DNA of 64,000 nucleotides, taken from assembly GCA_038501785.1 (NCBI GenBank), contig JBAMJR010000090.1, forward strand, positions 453,001 to 517,000. Direction: 5' to 3'. The DNA comes from Myoxocephalus aenaeus. Taxonomy: Eukaryota > Chordata > Actinopteri > Perciformes > Cottidae. The position numbers and the translations under genes were made by a program. Below are positions 1 to 11,731 of this stretch, piece after piece (within the stretch, counting starts at the first letter, position 1; each line of letters opens with the position of its first letter). Below the pieces are notes generated by a model. That model was not told where the DNA came from, made no database searches, and worked only from the letters and a program-made list of their open reading frames with translations.

Positions 1-908
1 GAGAAGCCCCTCTAGAGGCCGCAGTGCTCTGTTCCAGTAGTCGTATGAATGAGTTATAAAACTTGTGTTATTTTATATCATTTTTTTTCAGAATTTATTT
101 GTGAAAAAAAAATCACTTTTCTAACATATTTTGATCATAACTATGAACATCCAGCATGATATGAGCAAGATTTCCCAAAAATGCCTCCTCGAGCGGTCAC
201 CGGGTTTTTCAAACTGTATTATGGTGCCTGAACTACAGCCCACATACTAATAACACACCTTTTTGGAAAGATTAGGACCTAAAGAATCGGAATCAAAATA
301 AAACAAAGCAATGGGGTATTACGAAGGAGTTTCAGTCAAAAAACTGTGTCGTAAAAGTTATAACCTTTATGTCAAAACATGGTTGGACTGGTGCATGCTG
401 GGTACCCAACTGTTCAGAAGCTTCCGCTTAAGACGTGTGACGCGTTCTAAGAAACTTCCCCGAGTAGGGAAAAAACAGTCCGGCCGCATTGGGATGTTTC
501 AGGTACTAATATACTACACTCAATGAGTCTTAATGCTTTATTAGACTCCTACAAGCTCGTAGGGTTACGAAGACGTGTCTTTGATTGAAATCTGACTTTG
601 TAGAGTGTTAACGATCTTGTGAAACCTTACGGCCGCCGCGCGGAAGTGACGGCGAGGTTACGGGGTTTATGTAATTACATAAACTTAACGGTAAGTTTAA
701 TTTGTTCTGAGCCGATAGAACTTTTCCCACAAGGCTTTACTGTATTTTAGCAATTTAAATGAAGTTAATCAACGTTGTGGTTCAGGAGATCCGTTAGGAA
801 ACGTCACTTGACTTATTCTTCTCTTTTCTTGTCCGCGGGGCTCGGGGCTCAAAAGGTCGTAAAACTTGACGGTCAAAGGAAGCGTTGCTGTGTAATTCTA
901 CTACTGAC
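1..908. other. schip1 intron, 3' of exon 909-1106
   Basis: No coding match and no coding exon was found on either strand. The stretch holds an AT-rich first part, then CpG-containing sequence at about 400-870 that is unusual for a fish intron, and a perfect 20-bp palindrome at 665-684. It may be part of an interspersed element whose boundaries are outside or not visible. Confidence 0.6.
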
Positions 909-1106
909 CAGGTCGGCCACTGGTGACTTCTTGCGATTCTGTTTCTCCACCTCCACTTGCATCTTGGCCATCGGCTTGGCCATAGCCAGGGCCAGCTTCG
1001 CCTCCGCCTGCAGCTTCTTCTGTCGACTTACGAAGTCCATGTCCTCCAGAGACTCAGAGTCGTCCTCTGTGGTGTCCCTGTCCGAGTAGGACGAACTCTG
1101 CTTGGA
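909..1106 (-). CDS. schip1: schip1 exon (SKQSSSYSDRDTTE block)
   Basis: The exon has 66 codons, phase 0 at both ends, a CCCGCAG acceptor and a CTG|GTCAGT donor. It encodes SKQSSSYSDRDTTEDDSESL, EDMDF, and then the Lys/Ala-rich start of the helical region (QKKLQAEAKLALAMAKPMAK and QVEVEKQNRKKSPVADL). This is the region leading into the C-terminal coiled coil that gives SCHIP1 its self-association and partner binding. The remaining C-terminal codons (after VADL in vertebrates) are not found between 1 and 908 and must lie outside the window. Confidence 0.93.
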
Positions 1107-1752
1107 CTGCGGGGCGGACGTGGTGGAAGGAGGAAGAGCGAGAAAAGAGAAGTATGGCAAGGTGGAATAAAATATGGAAGAGACAGTGGACAGAATAAGA
1201 AATGAGGGAGAAAAGGAAAGAAAAGAAAGACCAGGTCAGATAATTAATGTTTATGTATTCTTGGCATTTTGGTCTGTAGATTGTAGAACACTGACAGGAA
1301 CGTCATTTTACATCAAATAGGATGTGAATGAGAGCGCGGATGAACACGTAAAGAGATTTCTCCCTCTCTTTCTGTTAATTCGTCTCAGGCTGACGGGAGG
1401 TTAATGTGGCCAGTCATCCGTGGCCTTGGCGAGCGTATTCCAATTCAGCTCTCATTTGCTGCCCATGGATTGGTTAACAGGCCAGAAAACGTGAGCAAAG
1501 ACATTCATAGAGAAACCTAACCGCCAGCTATTCCTCTGATTCATTGTGAATATCTCACCCTTTCATTCTTGATCTGTCTCAAACTCGCTTCTTTACACTT
1601 TAACACCTTTGACATTATCAACCCAAAACATCCTAATACACACTTCATAGTCATTTAAAGATTTTAGTCATTTTCTTTCATTCTTGACTTCTGGAGAAAT
1701 ACTATTATAATCCTGCAGGCTTCAAAGTGCGCCCGTGCACATCGGTGCGTAC
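1107..1752. other. schip1 intron
   Basis: Intron between two supported exons. Apart from its GTACGC donor and CCGCAG acceptor on the minus strand, I see nothing recognisable in it. Confidence 0.8.
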
Positions 1753-1870
1753 CATGGGGGACAGAGGGGTGTCCAGACTGGTCTCTGTCTTGCTGTCATC
1801 GGCGTCGCTGTCCTTGTCGCTGCCGCTGTCATTGACAAAACAGATCTGGAGGTTCATGCCACTCTGCAGC
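1753..1870 (-). CDS. schip1: schip1 exon (LQSGMNLQICFVND block)
   Basis: The exon is 118 nt. The acceptor is CCCTGCAG and the donor ATG|GTACGC. Its first base completes the split Arg codon from the preceding exon, and 39 codons follow: LQSGMNLQICFVND, then a Ser/Asp-rich acidic run (SGSDKDSDADDSKTE), then TSLDTPLSPM. This matches vertebrate SCHIP1 closely. The Ser-Asp-rich run fits the family's reputation as a casein kinase 2 substrate; that role is family knowledge, not something seen here. Spacing to the next exon is 646 bp. Confidence 0.92.
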
Positions 1871-3330
1871 CTGCAGGGAGAGACAGCGATAGATTCAACA
1901 TGTTACTATTAGCATAAATGCAGATCGGAGTCGAGGCAGGTAAACGTTGGCTCTTTCTGCAGCGAGGGCCTCGACATGATGAGTATGCACACTGAACTGT
2001 GTGTACTGCAAGTGGAACATTAAGAAAAATGAAAAGAAGATCCAAACAGATGCGAGCTGCCTTCAGAATTAGGGAAGGCTTGTGTTTTTAATCATCTCCC
2101 CTCTTGTCTTCAATATGGATCGATCCAGGAAGCCTCCGGTAGGTCTGATCCAATCTGCCTGCACCGGCGGGGTTGTGTTTGTGCCACGGAGCAGCAGAAT
2201 ATCACTAGGTGTAGATCCAGCCCGCAGTGGATCAATAATCTGCCTTTTCAATGCCGTAATTACAAACAGAGCTGATTGATTACACAGCATAGATCCAATC
2301 AGTCCAAATTAAAATAGGACCTTGGTGGTCGATTGTTTATTTTCGGGAGAGGCAGCATCCAACACCTCCCTGTGACTTACATTGAACAGATTGTGAAAGC
2401 ATTTACTAACCTTTCTGATGAGTAGCAGCTAATAGCATGTGATGCCTCTACAGTGGAGAGACTGACTTATGTATCTGCCAATATTAGCTTATTTCTTTCA
2501 TATTAGCATTATTATTGGCAAATATGTCAGCTGATAAGTAGAAACAAATTGCTGTACAGGATTACCAAAGATTTGAGGTAAGAGTGTCACTATTACATAG
2601 TTTGTTTGAGAACTGACAACTTCATCTTTTACCTACTTTTAAGTTGTCTCACCTGGTCCATATCTTATTCACAAATCTTTAGAATACACAAACCACATTG
2701 GAGCATGTCTATTATTATAATACATGTATGGCTTGCAGGCAATACTTTTCCACAAGTCTTATGAAAACATTCCATGTAAAATACATTAAAAATATTGGCC
2801 GATATTTTGTTATCTGATTCTTAAATTCTCAAATATTGATCGTGGTATCAGCCTAAAAAGTATCAGTAGACATATTTTCCCACATCGCTGTCATTTTTTA
2901 ACATATAATCAATGATGAGGCATCAGTCATTAACCCTTTGCAACAATAGTATTGAGAGATCCATGTGATTCAAGTCACAGGAATAAAGAAAGTCCACTAG
3001 AGAGTAGACAGAACATGGAGTTCCAGTAAGGTGCAGTGTAGGAGGTGGTGGTGGCATCTGTGTGTGTGAGTCTATTGGGAAGTGAAAGCCACAAAGGCTG
3101 ACTGTGTGTGGCTCATGCACGCTACGCAAACCCTCTCTGCTTATGTCATTCTCTTCCTCCCTGTTTCTCGTATCTTTACTGGTACCCATGACTGCCTTTC
3201 TTTACGCTTGTATACAGCGTATGTATTTTATTAACATTAAACATTTAACTAAAAACCACAACTAAATTCTAGAAAAGCAGCAGTCACAGGTTTATTGTTG
3301 AAGAAAGAAGTAACCTGCCAGAGGTCTTAC
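1871..3330. other. schip1 intron with a possible old repeat
   Basis: Intron between the 3331-3449 and 1753-1870 exons. Between about 2460 and 2880 there are phrases such as CCAATATTAGC and ATTGGCCGATATTTTG that resemble a widespread fish DNA repeat with CGATAT-type motifs. The copy is decayed and I cannot define its ends. Confidence 0.45.
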
Positions 3331-3449
3331 CTTGAGGACAGGCTGGGTTTGCCGCTCTTACTGCAGCTGGTGTAGATGCCCGGCCCATCGTCAAAGAAAC
3401 TGCCAAGGGCCAACTTCTGCCTGATGGACTCCCTTTCATTCTTTTGGGC
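3331..3449 (-). CDS. schip1: schip1 exon (QKNERES block)
   Basis: The exon is 119 nt, with a TTACAG acceptor and an AAG|GTAAGA donor. It starts in phase 0 and ends two bases into an Arg codon. It encodes AQKNERESIRQKLALGSF, then FDDGPGIYTS and a Ser/Lys-rich end (SGKPSLSS). This is essentially the same as mammalian SCHIP1 over the whole exon, one of the best-conserved parts of the protein. It is separated from the previous exon by a 26-kb intron full of repeats. The segment precedes the acidic, casein-kinase-type region of the family. No sign of decay is visible. Confidence 0.93.
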
Positions 3450-4451
3450 CTGTAACAGGAGAACCACAAGGTCAGTTTACCTGCTTTACGACCTTTTGAT
3501 GACTTATGTTGTAGTTTCACAATGAGGTCAGAGGTCAGGTTGGTAGACTTGTTGTCATGGCACATCAAGCCCAGGTACTTATATTTAGTTTTCTGTCACG
3601 CTACATCACCCCCACACGAAGAGCCGTATTTCCAGAGAGCGGTTACCCCAAGCACTTTCTGACGAGTACCAGCATATTAATAGCAGCAGCCTCCTCTTGA
3701 TTTGCAGTAAGAGCTCCAGTGTCATCTTAACAAGCTGTGATACAAAGTGTGGAGTCAGCCGAAGTACTGAAACAAATGTGTGAAAGATCTAAATTGGGCT
3801 CATTACAAGTTGACATTACCAGAAGTCACCAGCAGATGGTGCTGTTGTCTCAGAGAACAACTAGTGAGCCCCTCCCACACACACACACACACAGACACAC
3901 AAAGTAGGTCTTCTCATAGAGGACTGCCACAGGATCAGGTTTACGTATGGTAAACTCCAGAGGAATGGGAGTAATAGCCGTTTCACACATTCTTAAATCT
4001 GCAAGAATCCTAACATTACACATTTCCAGAGTCACTCTCGCTTGGCTTCCTCCCAATCCTGAATTATAACCCAGAGCACCTTTAGGTCTGGCAGCACTTC
4101 ACACACTCTCTCACACACACCAGTCTCCAAAGGATGTCTTGTCTGTGCTGATAACTGGTAAACACATCGAACTGAGGCGCAAACAACTAAAGAGAGTTAC
4201 ATTCTCTGAAACACTATTTGCACATGCTACTGCTGCAAACAAGGATTAAAGCACCGATTTGTGTCACGCCTTAGGAAGGACTTCAACAACGTCAGTTAAC
4301 TGCAGTGCTCCTGACCTAACGGGCAGGAAGAATGTGTGAATGTGTGTTTTTAAATACAGTTTTACTTGGTGTGAGCTATGAAAAAGATTGGAGGTCTAAA
4401 TCACTGGTGAGTTGGTGAATCTTAATAGCAAAGTAATGCATTCATTCCTAT

Positions 4452-4860
4452 CAAAGTCAAAGTCAAAGTCAGTTTTATTTGTCACTTCTTCCATATTGTG
4501 CAAACATACAGAAGACCTGAAATTTTGTTTCTCTACTGTCTGAAAATAAAGTGAATAGTGCAAAAAAAAGTAAAAAATAGACAACATATAACATATAAAC
4601 ATATAAACTAGACAACATATAACATATAACCAACATATAAACATATAAACTAGACAACATAGCATAAACAACATATAAACATAGTGCAGAAACATAAAGT
4701 GAATAGTGCACCAGTTAAGAAAAAGTAAAAAGAGACAACATATAACATATAAACAACGTATAATGGTAGAGATGGGGAAGACAAACGCATGAATGTAGAG
4801 TTGGTTGTGTGGAGGTTAAACATATTGTGCATTGACAACGTAACACTATATCCATAACAT
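4452..4860 (-). mobile_element. LINE-type 3' tail with internal tandem repeats
   Basis: The left end has four tandem CAAAGT-type units followed by CAGTTTTATTTGTCAC and TTGTGCAAACATACAGAA. This is the layout of a fish non-LTR retrotransposon 3' end in minus orientation. To the right lies an AT-rich array built on ACAACATATAACATATAAAC. A segment of about 55 bp at 4546-4600 recurs at 4693-4755. No coding part remains. The element family is not assigned. Confidence 0.45.
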
Positions 4861-5440
4861 CTGGGTTACCTTGATTAATAAACTCTGAGTGGTGTTTCTA
4901 TGATTATTCAGCAATTCTTTATTATTCAGCTCCATTCCAAAGAAAACATCATTTTATGGATCACAATGTTTTTATTGTAATTCTTTTGAAACTTGTTAAC
5001 CATTTTGTTTGAAGATTTATAAAGCTCATGAGGGGTGTCTGATGCCCAAATGGTTAAATCTCTCCGTCTCTCCCTCCACACACAAGTCTGCTCTGTACCT
5101 CTACCGTGACTGTAAAACAAAGGCCGAGAGGTTGGTGAGCAATCCTTCCTCTTGAGATCTGTCTCTTTCACATTATCCCTCCACTCCAAGGTGTACTTTA
5201 TCATCTATCTCTGTTCCTCACATTCACATTCTTTACCCACCTAATTCAGACCATTGTCTTTCTCTCTCTTCCTCGTTATCCCCAATTCCACTCATCTCCT
5301 GCCATCTCCATTTCTGTCCGCCAGCCTCAGGCCTCGACTATTCTTCTATCTCTCTGCTGTTTGTTTTCTTCTTCCCTCTCCAAATTGCTTACCACAGCTT
5401 CACTTTCCACTTGTTTTCCCAACTCATTCGCTCCCTCCAT

Positions 5441-5478
5441 TCCTTTCCTTTCCTTTCCTTTCCTCTCCTCTCCTCTCT
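5441..5478. repeat. (TTTCC)n / (TCTCC)n pyrimidine array
   Basis: Tandem CCTTT units change to CCTCT units, all pyrimidine on the + strand. They lie within a longer pyrimidine-rich tract. Confidence 0.9.
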
Positions 5479-5631
5479 CGGTCTGTCTCTCCTGACAATT
5501 GTGTGCAGGCCTTGGTGAGAGCGGCCCCACCAAGGACAAATTAACATAATCCCACTCCACACAAGAGCCTGCAAGACGCACTTGGCACTGCCAGCGCACA
5601 TACTGGCAAGTAGTGGACCTGGCACTGCTCC

Positions 5632-5633
<2 letters not shown>

Positions 5634-5694
<61 letters not shown>
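5634..5694. repeat. (GT)n microsatellite
   Basis: About 30 uninterrupted GT units. Confidence 0.98.
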
Positions 5695-5697
<3 letters not shown>

Positions 5698-5958
5698 AAA
5701 GATAGCCTGGGGAGTCAAGATGAACACACTTGAGAGTTTCAATTCATTGCTTCAAAGGCGCAACAGCAGCCTGCGTGGTCCAGTGCAAGCACACATGTAT
5801 GTGCATGTACAGCTGACACACTGTCGATCATGTTACGCAACGGGACAGCTGCTCCAAGCTAAGACGGGAATCAGAAGCAGCAGGTCCGCTGAGCATTGTG
5901 GACCATTTGCTGCCCTCGTGAGGTGAGAGCTCTGCTAGAGGGCTGTGCTGACGTAAAG

Positions 5959-6230
5959 CACTGGTTCTCAAATGAGGGGGAAATGAAGGCACTCCAGGAG
6001 GTATGTGAGATTTAAAAAATATATATATTTAAAATGAGCATCCATTTAAAACATCCTTTAAACATTTTTATTTAATAAATATTCTATAAACTATAAGTGT
6101 AACTTCATAAACTGAATTGTATATATTCTATATTAAATCCGACATTACATATTTCTTTCAACCAACAATGCTTTGCACTGGTTAGGGGGTACATCACTGA
6201 AAAAAGGTTGAGAACCACTGACGTAAAGAC
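5959..6230. mobile_element. hAT-like MITE with 8-bp target duplication
   Basis: The element starts CACTGGTTCTCAA and ends TTGAGAACCACTG, so the ends are inverted repeats with one or two mismatches. ACGTAAAG occurs directly outside both ends (5951-5958 and 6231-6238), a perfect 8-bp target-site duplication. The interior is AT-rich and has no ORF. The CAGTGGTTCTCAA terminus with an 8-bp duplication is characteristic of non-autonomous hAT elements. Confidence 0.85.
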
Positions 6231-6682
6231 ATAAAGAGGTCAAACTCCCCCCCAATAAAACAAGTGTATTTCCTCACTGGAAGTACTTACACCCAGGGAT
6301 CCGAGTTGAGGTTTGTTTAAATACATGAGACATGAAATGATTAAAAATTAACATTTCATACACTGCCTGGTAAACTCATCAGCCCTCTGTTTATCTTCCC
6401 AAAGGGAAACACGTTTATATTGATATAAAACAGAAAAGCAGCAACTCCTCACATTGAAGAAGCACACTTTCTGCATTTCTTCTTAAAAAATTACTGAAAT
6501 TATAATCAAAATAGTTGCCAATTAACTTTCTGGCAATCAACAAATTGATTAGTCAACTAAACGTATCCGCCCTGAATTACACCCTAACAGACTTAGTAAC
6601 TGGAAGGGACTGCAGGCAGTCAGGATGCATTGCCAGAAGTGAAATCAACATTCTCATAATAAGAGAGGAAAAATGCACCATT

Positions 6683-6800
6683 ACATATTACATTTCATTT
6701 AGCTGACGCTTCTATCCAAAGCGACTTTTAATAAGTGCATTCAACCATGAGTACAAACTCAGAACAACAAGAATCAAGAAAGTACAATTTCTACAAGCAC
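6683..6800 (+). repeat. teleost interspersed repeat fragment
   Basis: Contains ACATTTCATTTAGCTGACGC followed by TTCTATCCAAAGCGACTT, a motif that recurs all over teleost genomes. I recognise the motif but cannot name the family. A weaker related fragment lies at 42482-42530. Confidence 0.6.
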
Positions 6801-7961
6801 CTCTAATCAAACGTCATCGCTGGTCTTCAGCAGGATTTGCATGCAGGATATCATCTCTGCATGCAACAGCATGTTTGCGTTGCCTGAGTGAGTGTGTGGT
6901 AAAACAATCATGGAAGCCCTAAAAACATTTACGAAGGTGTGGAATTTGCCACTGAGGGGTGGAGGTGAGAAATGAGTATTACATCCTTACTTTTCTAAAT
7001 CCATACCAAAAGCTCAACTTCTGCCTTATCAACTTGTCCCTTTAAATTTGATGTGCTTTCATGGATCTCAAAATATAAAGTTGATCTAAAATCCTGTCAT
7101 TTTCATTGTTTTCATGTTTGCTTGTTGCTACTCTTTAAGGTTGGTTTGGGTTGAAGGAAAGGCCAACCTTCATGTCACCTTTCTGCTCCTTTGATTGGCT
7201 CCCTCACACAATGGGTATGAATACTATTATTGTAATCCTTTGTGTGCCTTACTGGGTCATTTTCACAGTTTCTTATAAAATCCTACAAAGGCAAAATTGA
7301 GTTTCCACATAACGACGACATGTAAAATTGCTGTATCCATTGCATTATTAACATTTTAGGATGTATGTGGGAGGGGGAACAGAGAGAGTGACAGCTTTCC
7401 CGCGTCCCTCATTTCCTGGCCTTGAGCTCGAGAGCCGTCACCACCCAAATTAGATTGGGGGGGAAACACAATTGTGATAATTTGTGTTTTTCCTAAAATT
7501 CAGCAAGCAATTTCCTCTACTGAAAAGCCCTCATTGACAAAGACGTTTTCTCCACTCTCCGCTCTACAACCATTCATCCTAGACCTAGAGGGCAATTAAG
7601 ACCTGGCAATGCCTCCATACACTGCTTGTTTTGAGCCCTCAAATCTTTATTAGAGGGGGCAAATGAATTTAGTTATCTGTGCTAACAAAGAGCATCTTCC
7701 CCTAAATTGTTGGCTTTTGTGGCAAGACATTGTTTAGTGGTTAAGATTTTAAGATGGATATACATGTGGATGTGTGTGTCTGCATGCCTGAAGATCTCTC
7801 TCCTATGCCAAAAGGACAGGTCCTTTGAAACGTGTCTTCATTTATTAATATGTCTTTTTAATTTCTTGTCTAGGGCTCTACCTTCTTTTGCACAATGGTG
7901 GCTTTTCACTGGCCAATACGTCGCTCCCTGGTTGAAGACAAGGAGACAAGAACCCACTGTT

Positions 7962-7963
<2 letters not shown>

Positions 7964-8004
<41 letters not shown>
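7964..8004. repeat. (CA)n microsatellite
   Basis: About 20 CA units. The left flank shares CTCCCTGGTTG with the array at 12385. Confidence 0.98.
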
Positions 8005-8006
<2 letters not shown>

Positions 8007-8101
8007 TCTTGAGGTCTATTTCATGACATGTTCTGTTTGGAAAAACTGGGACGGCTTCAGTCTGATGTGTTTACCAGGCCTGACACGGAGCTGCTGCTGA
8101 G

Positions 8102-8203
<102 letters not shown>

Positions 8204-8275
8204 CTTATCAGATTAGACTAAAACTGTATCTATTTGACATATTTCTGAAAATATCATCTGAATTCTATTTAAACA

Positions 8276-8425
8276 TATAGTTGGGAAATACACATCATTG
8301 TTTTATTTCCTTGAGTAAGACAGGGGCATTTTACCACTCTCATATATGTTAAATATGTATCTACATATAGCAGCAGGTGAGCCTAGCTTAGCAGAAAGAC
8401 TGGAGACAGAGGGGGATGTTCAACT
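8276..8425 (+). repeat. interspersed repeat A, copy 1
   Basis: Reads AGTTGGGAAATACAC, then CCACTCTCATATATGTTAAA, then GCCTAGCTTAGCAGAAAGAC. This is the order found in a repeat that is very common in percomorph genomes. It shares these blocks with copies at 8908, 9845, 13727 and 27225 in this window. Class (SINE-like or MITE) not determined. Confidence 0.6.
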
Positions 8426-8993
8426 CAAAGTCTACATCTTGTGCTATGTCAGACCTGCATTCTATCCAAGATAAGTGACCTGACCTATGACCCCTCATGT
8501 AGTTCAGCTTCAGGTCAGTGCAAGGCTGCTCCTGTCACTCAGAGTCCAAGAGTAGAGTTCAGCAAGTGGTAGAAGGCTGTACATGTGTGTGTGTGGGGGG
8601 GAGGGTTATGGTGGGATAAAACAATGGGGGGTAGAATGACAAAGGGAGGAGCGATGGAGAGCATGAAGAGGGTTTAGACAGGACAATGGATCTCTGAGTG
8701 ACATTTGAGCTTTCTCTCTGCAAGGCCACACTGTGGATTTGAGGAATCAGTTTTTTCTCCCAAAGACTGAAGCAGATTTAAGGGTAAAAGCCTGGTTACT
8801 CACACCATTATGTCATCTTTTCCCCAAATATCTAAGCAGTTAAATACCCAAACCTCAAGCATTACATCAGCCTGGCATAGCTACACACAACACACAAAGC
8901 CCTTTTAACGAATATTGAGAAATGCGCTTATTCCCTTGCTGAGAATAAGATGACAAGATCGACACCACTCTTATATCTTCAGTTTGCCTTAGC

Positions 8994-9769
8994 TTCGACA
9001 GTAGACTTCAGGAGGAGCCCCCCAACACTACACCCCCTAACAATACACAACAGCACTGTTTCTGCGGTGGAGACCTTCAAGTTTCTGGGATCCACAATCT
9101 CCCGGGACCTGAAGTGGACCGCCAACATCAACACCATCCGGAAAAAGGCCCAGCAGAGGCTGTACTTCCTGCGCCAGCTCAGGAAGTTCAACCTGCCTCA
9201 GGAGCTGCTGATCCTGTTTTACTCTTCATCATCCAGTCTGTCCTCTGCTCTTCATCATCCAGTCTGTCCTCTGCTCTTCATCATCCAGTCTGTCCTCTGC
9301 TCTTCCATCACTGTGTGGTTTGGATCACCAAACAGGACAGAGTCAGACTCCAACGGATCGTCAGGTCTGCAGAGAGAACCATTGGTTCCAGCCTGCCCTC
9401 CATCCTGGACTTGCACACCTCCAGAGTCAGGAAGCGGGCTGTAAAGATCACCACAGACCCCTCACACCCTGGACACAAGCTGTTTCAACTCCTCCCCTCT
9501 GGAAGGCGCTACAGAGCACTGTACGCCAAAACCACCAGACACAGAAACAGCTTCTTCCCACTGGCCGTCACTCTGATGAACAGTTAAACAGACTCTTCAT
9601 CTGCACTATCTGCACTTTTTGTTGTTTTACTACTGTCTTTAATGTCCTTTTTATATTTTTTATATTTATCTTGTATATTGGGTGTGAAAAAAGTACGAAG
9701 AGCCAGTGAAACCGGAGTCAAATTCCATGTATGTGCAAATTTACATGGCCATTAAAGCTGATTCTGATT
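8994..9769 (+). mobile_element. 5'-truncated LINE (L2/CR1/Rex1-type), copy 1
   Basis: Translation shows the C-terminal end of a non-LTR reverse transcriptase: TVDFRR, then ETFKFLGSTISRDLKW, KKAQQRLYFLRQLRKFN, then, after a frame break, RSAERTIGSSLPSILDL and LLPSGRRYRALYAKTTRHRN. A 3' UTR follows, ending in two GATTCT units. The frame is broken by three tandem copies of a 26-bp unit around 9224-9304. CTTAGC at 8988-8993 and at 9770-9775 is a likely short target duplication. No endonuclease or main RT domain is present, so the copy is dead. I cannot decide between L2, CR1 and Rex1 from this part. Confidence 0.85.
9224..9304 (+). repeat. 26-bp unit tandemly triplicated inside LINE copy 1
   Basis: CTCTTCATCATCCAGTCTGT plus CCTCTG is repeated three times in a row with no visible differences. 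Because 26 is not a multiple of three, the expansion shifts the reading frame of the LINE ORF. Confidence 0.9.
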
Positions 9770-9844
9770 CTTAGCATTAAGCCTGGGAACAGGGGTACAC
9801 AGCTCTGCCTAAAAGAGACACAAGTTGCCAATGAACATTGGACA

Positions 9845-10035
9845 AACCAGCTATACTGTATGAATGAGCTTTAGAGCTGCTGGTAGACACATTTTGTTAT
9901 CTCCGGGTCAAGCTAGCTGTTTCCGTCCGCTTTGAGTCTTTTTTGCTAAGCTACGCTAAACTGCTGCTGGCTGTGGCTTCACATTGAAGGGACAGACATA
10001 AGAGTGGCATCAATCTTTTCACAACTCTCAAAGGG
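9845..10035 (-). repeat. interspersed repeat A, copy 3 (inverted)
   Basis: On the minus strand this reads GATTGATGCCACTCTTATGT, then AAGCCACAGCCAGCAGCAG, then AACAGCTAGCTTGACC. It is the same repeat as copy 1 in opposite orientation, immediately next to the split copy. Confidence 0.6.
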
Positions 10036-10817
10036 AAAGGGAATGAATGTAGTTCCCAAAAAGAATCTGTATATGTGTGTGTGTGCTCACATGCTTGGCA
10101 GACACTGTGAATGTAAAGATAGACTTGACACATGTACTGTATGACCTAAAATATTCCACTTCTATTGACCACACAGATTTTTCCAGCAGCCCTCAGCATG
10201 CATTAGTTCAAATGCTTTGACCTACAAGTATTGAATAAGACTCAACATGGTCCTTTACCTCTTTGTAGTCATCATTGAGGTAGAGGCTGGACGCTTGCCT
10301 GATGACATCATCCACTCCTCTACATTCATCCATGTTATCCAGCGCCTCCCTCTTCCTTCCCTCCCTCCGTGTCTTTTCCTCTCTACTCCCAGTCACTAGG
10401 TTAGTCCAGAGCAGCTCCAGTCAGAACACATCTTCTTCCCAGACGACTACCCGTGCCATGGTCTGACACACACGCAGCAATACAATACATCTACTCCTCT
10501 ACTGGTGGGTTCTCTTCATCGTTCTCTTACATGCTGTGACACTATTTCTCTTTCACTTCCCTGCACTTTCTGACTCCTCCAGTCCCTCCCCAGCCTCTCC
10601 CAGCGGACTGTGAGAGCACAATGGTCAGCGGTAAGGCCCCTTTAGACCCTCCCTACCTTCCACCCTCTGGTCAGGGCGGCCTCCCAGAGCCAGAGCCAGC
10701 AAAGGAGAGGGAGAAACTCACACTGGTGTATTTTCTCAGTTTTCACGCCCTGACGTGAGGACAGCAGCTGCTCACAACCAGTTTGAAAAGAGACACCTCA
10801 TCCGTGGAATGGCCACA

Positions 10818-10838
10818 GTATGTGTGTGTGTGTGTGTG
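10818..10838. repeat. short (GT)n microsatellite
   Basis: About ten GT units. Confidence 0.9.
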
Positions 10839-11658
10839 TTTATGGCAAGCTACTTGTTAAGCGTTCCCGTGTGTGTGTTTAGATGAATCCTGGTGTGTCT
10901 GGAGTCTCTCCTGGACACTACCTCTCTCTGTCTATATTTTTACACCCAGGACTCTTTTTAGATTTGTTAACCCTCTTATCTAGAATGACTTACACTTCTG
11001 CGTAAATTTGTAAAAGAGAGATTCACTTAAAATGTAGATTAGCCTTCATATTTGAGGCGAAACGAAATGTGAAAGTGTGTGTTTATGTAACAGAGGAGGG
11101 AGTGTGCTCCCTCCCTGCTAAGGTAAAAATAGTGCCCTGTCTGGACTCCAATGCCAGCAGCCCCACAGCCCCGGCCAGCTAAATAAACCCTGACAGAGCA
11201 CAATGGACCATTAGTCTGGCGCACAAACACATTCACACACAAAGTCATTCTCTCAGATACACAGAGGTTTCTTGTGCTTTGTATCAGAGACTCACATTTT
11301 CAATCTGAGCTCTCCACGGTGCGTAATGATCTCATCTTAGAGAGACGTTATCGACCCGTGACTCATATATTTGTCATAGCCACCCAGACAGAAAATTGTG
11401 TCCACATATGGCTGCAGAATCACACTGCGGGGGAACATGACTTCACACACACACATCAGCTGGTTACACACACACATGGGAAAACCATTACATGTTCATG
11501 TGGAAATTAACTCATAATTCATAAACAGGGGATCACATTTCTACTCTGTAATGACTACATGGTATGCACATTAGTGTATGTGATTGATTAACCATTGGTA
11601 TTGTATTTAGGCAATTCATATGAAACGTTTGTGGTAAGATAAGTTAATATATATATAT

Positions 11659-11675
11659 ATGCATTTTACTCTGAG

Positions 11676-11731
<56 letters not shown>

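Larger units (their letters stand above)
8908..9835 (+). repeat. interspersed repeat A, copy 2, split by a LINE
   Basis: The left part (8908-8993) carries GAGAAATGCGCTTATTC and GATCGACACCACTCTTAT. The repeat resumes after the LINE at 9770 with CTTAGCATTAAGCCTGGGAA, in the same orientation. The LINE therefore landed inside an existing copy. Confidence 0.6.

Noticed and set aside
1..908. C-terminal schip1 exon
   Set aside because: None of the conserved coiled-coil peptides expected after VADL appears on the minus strand here.
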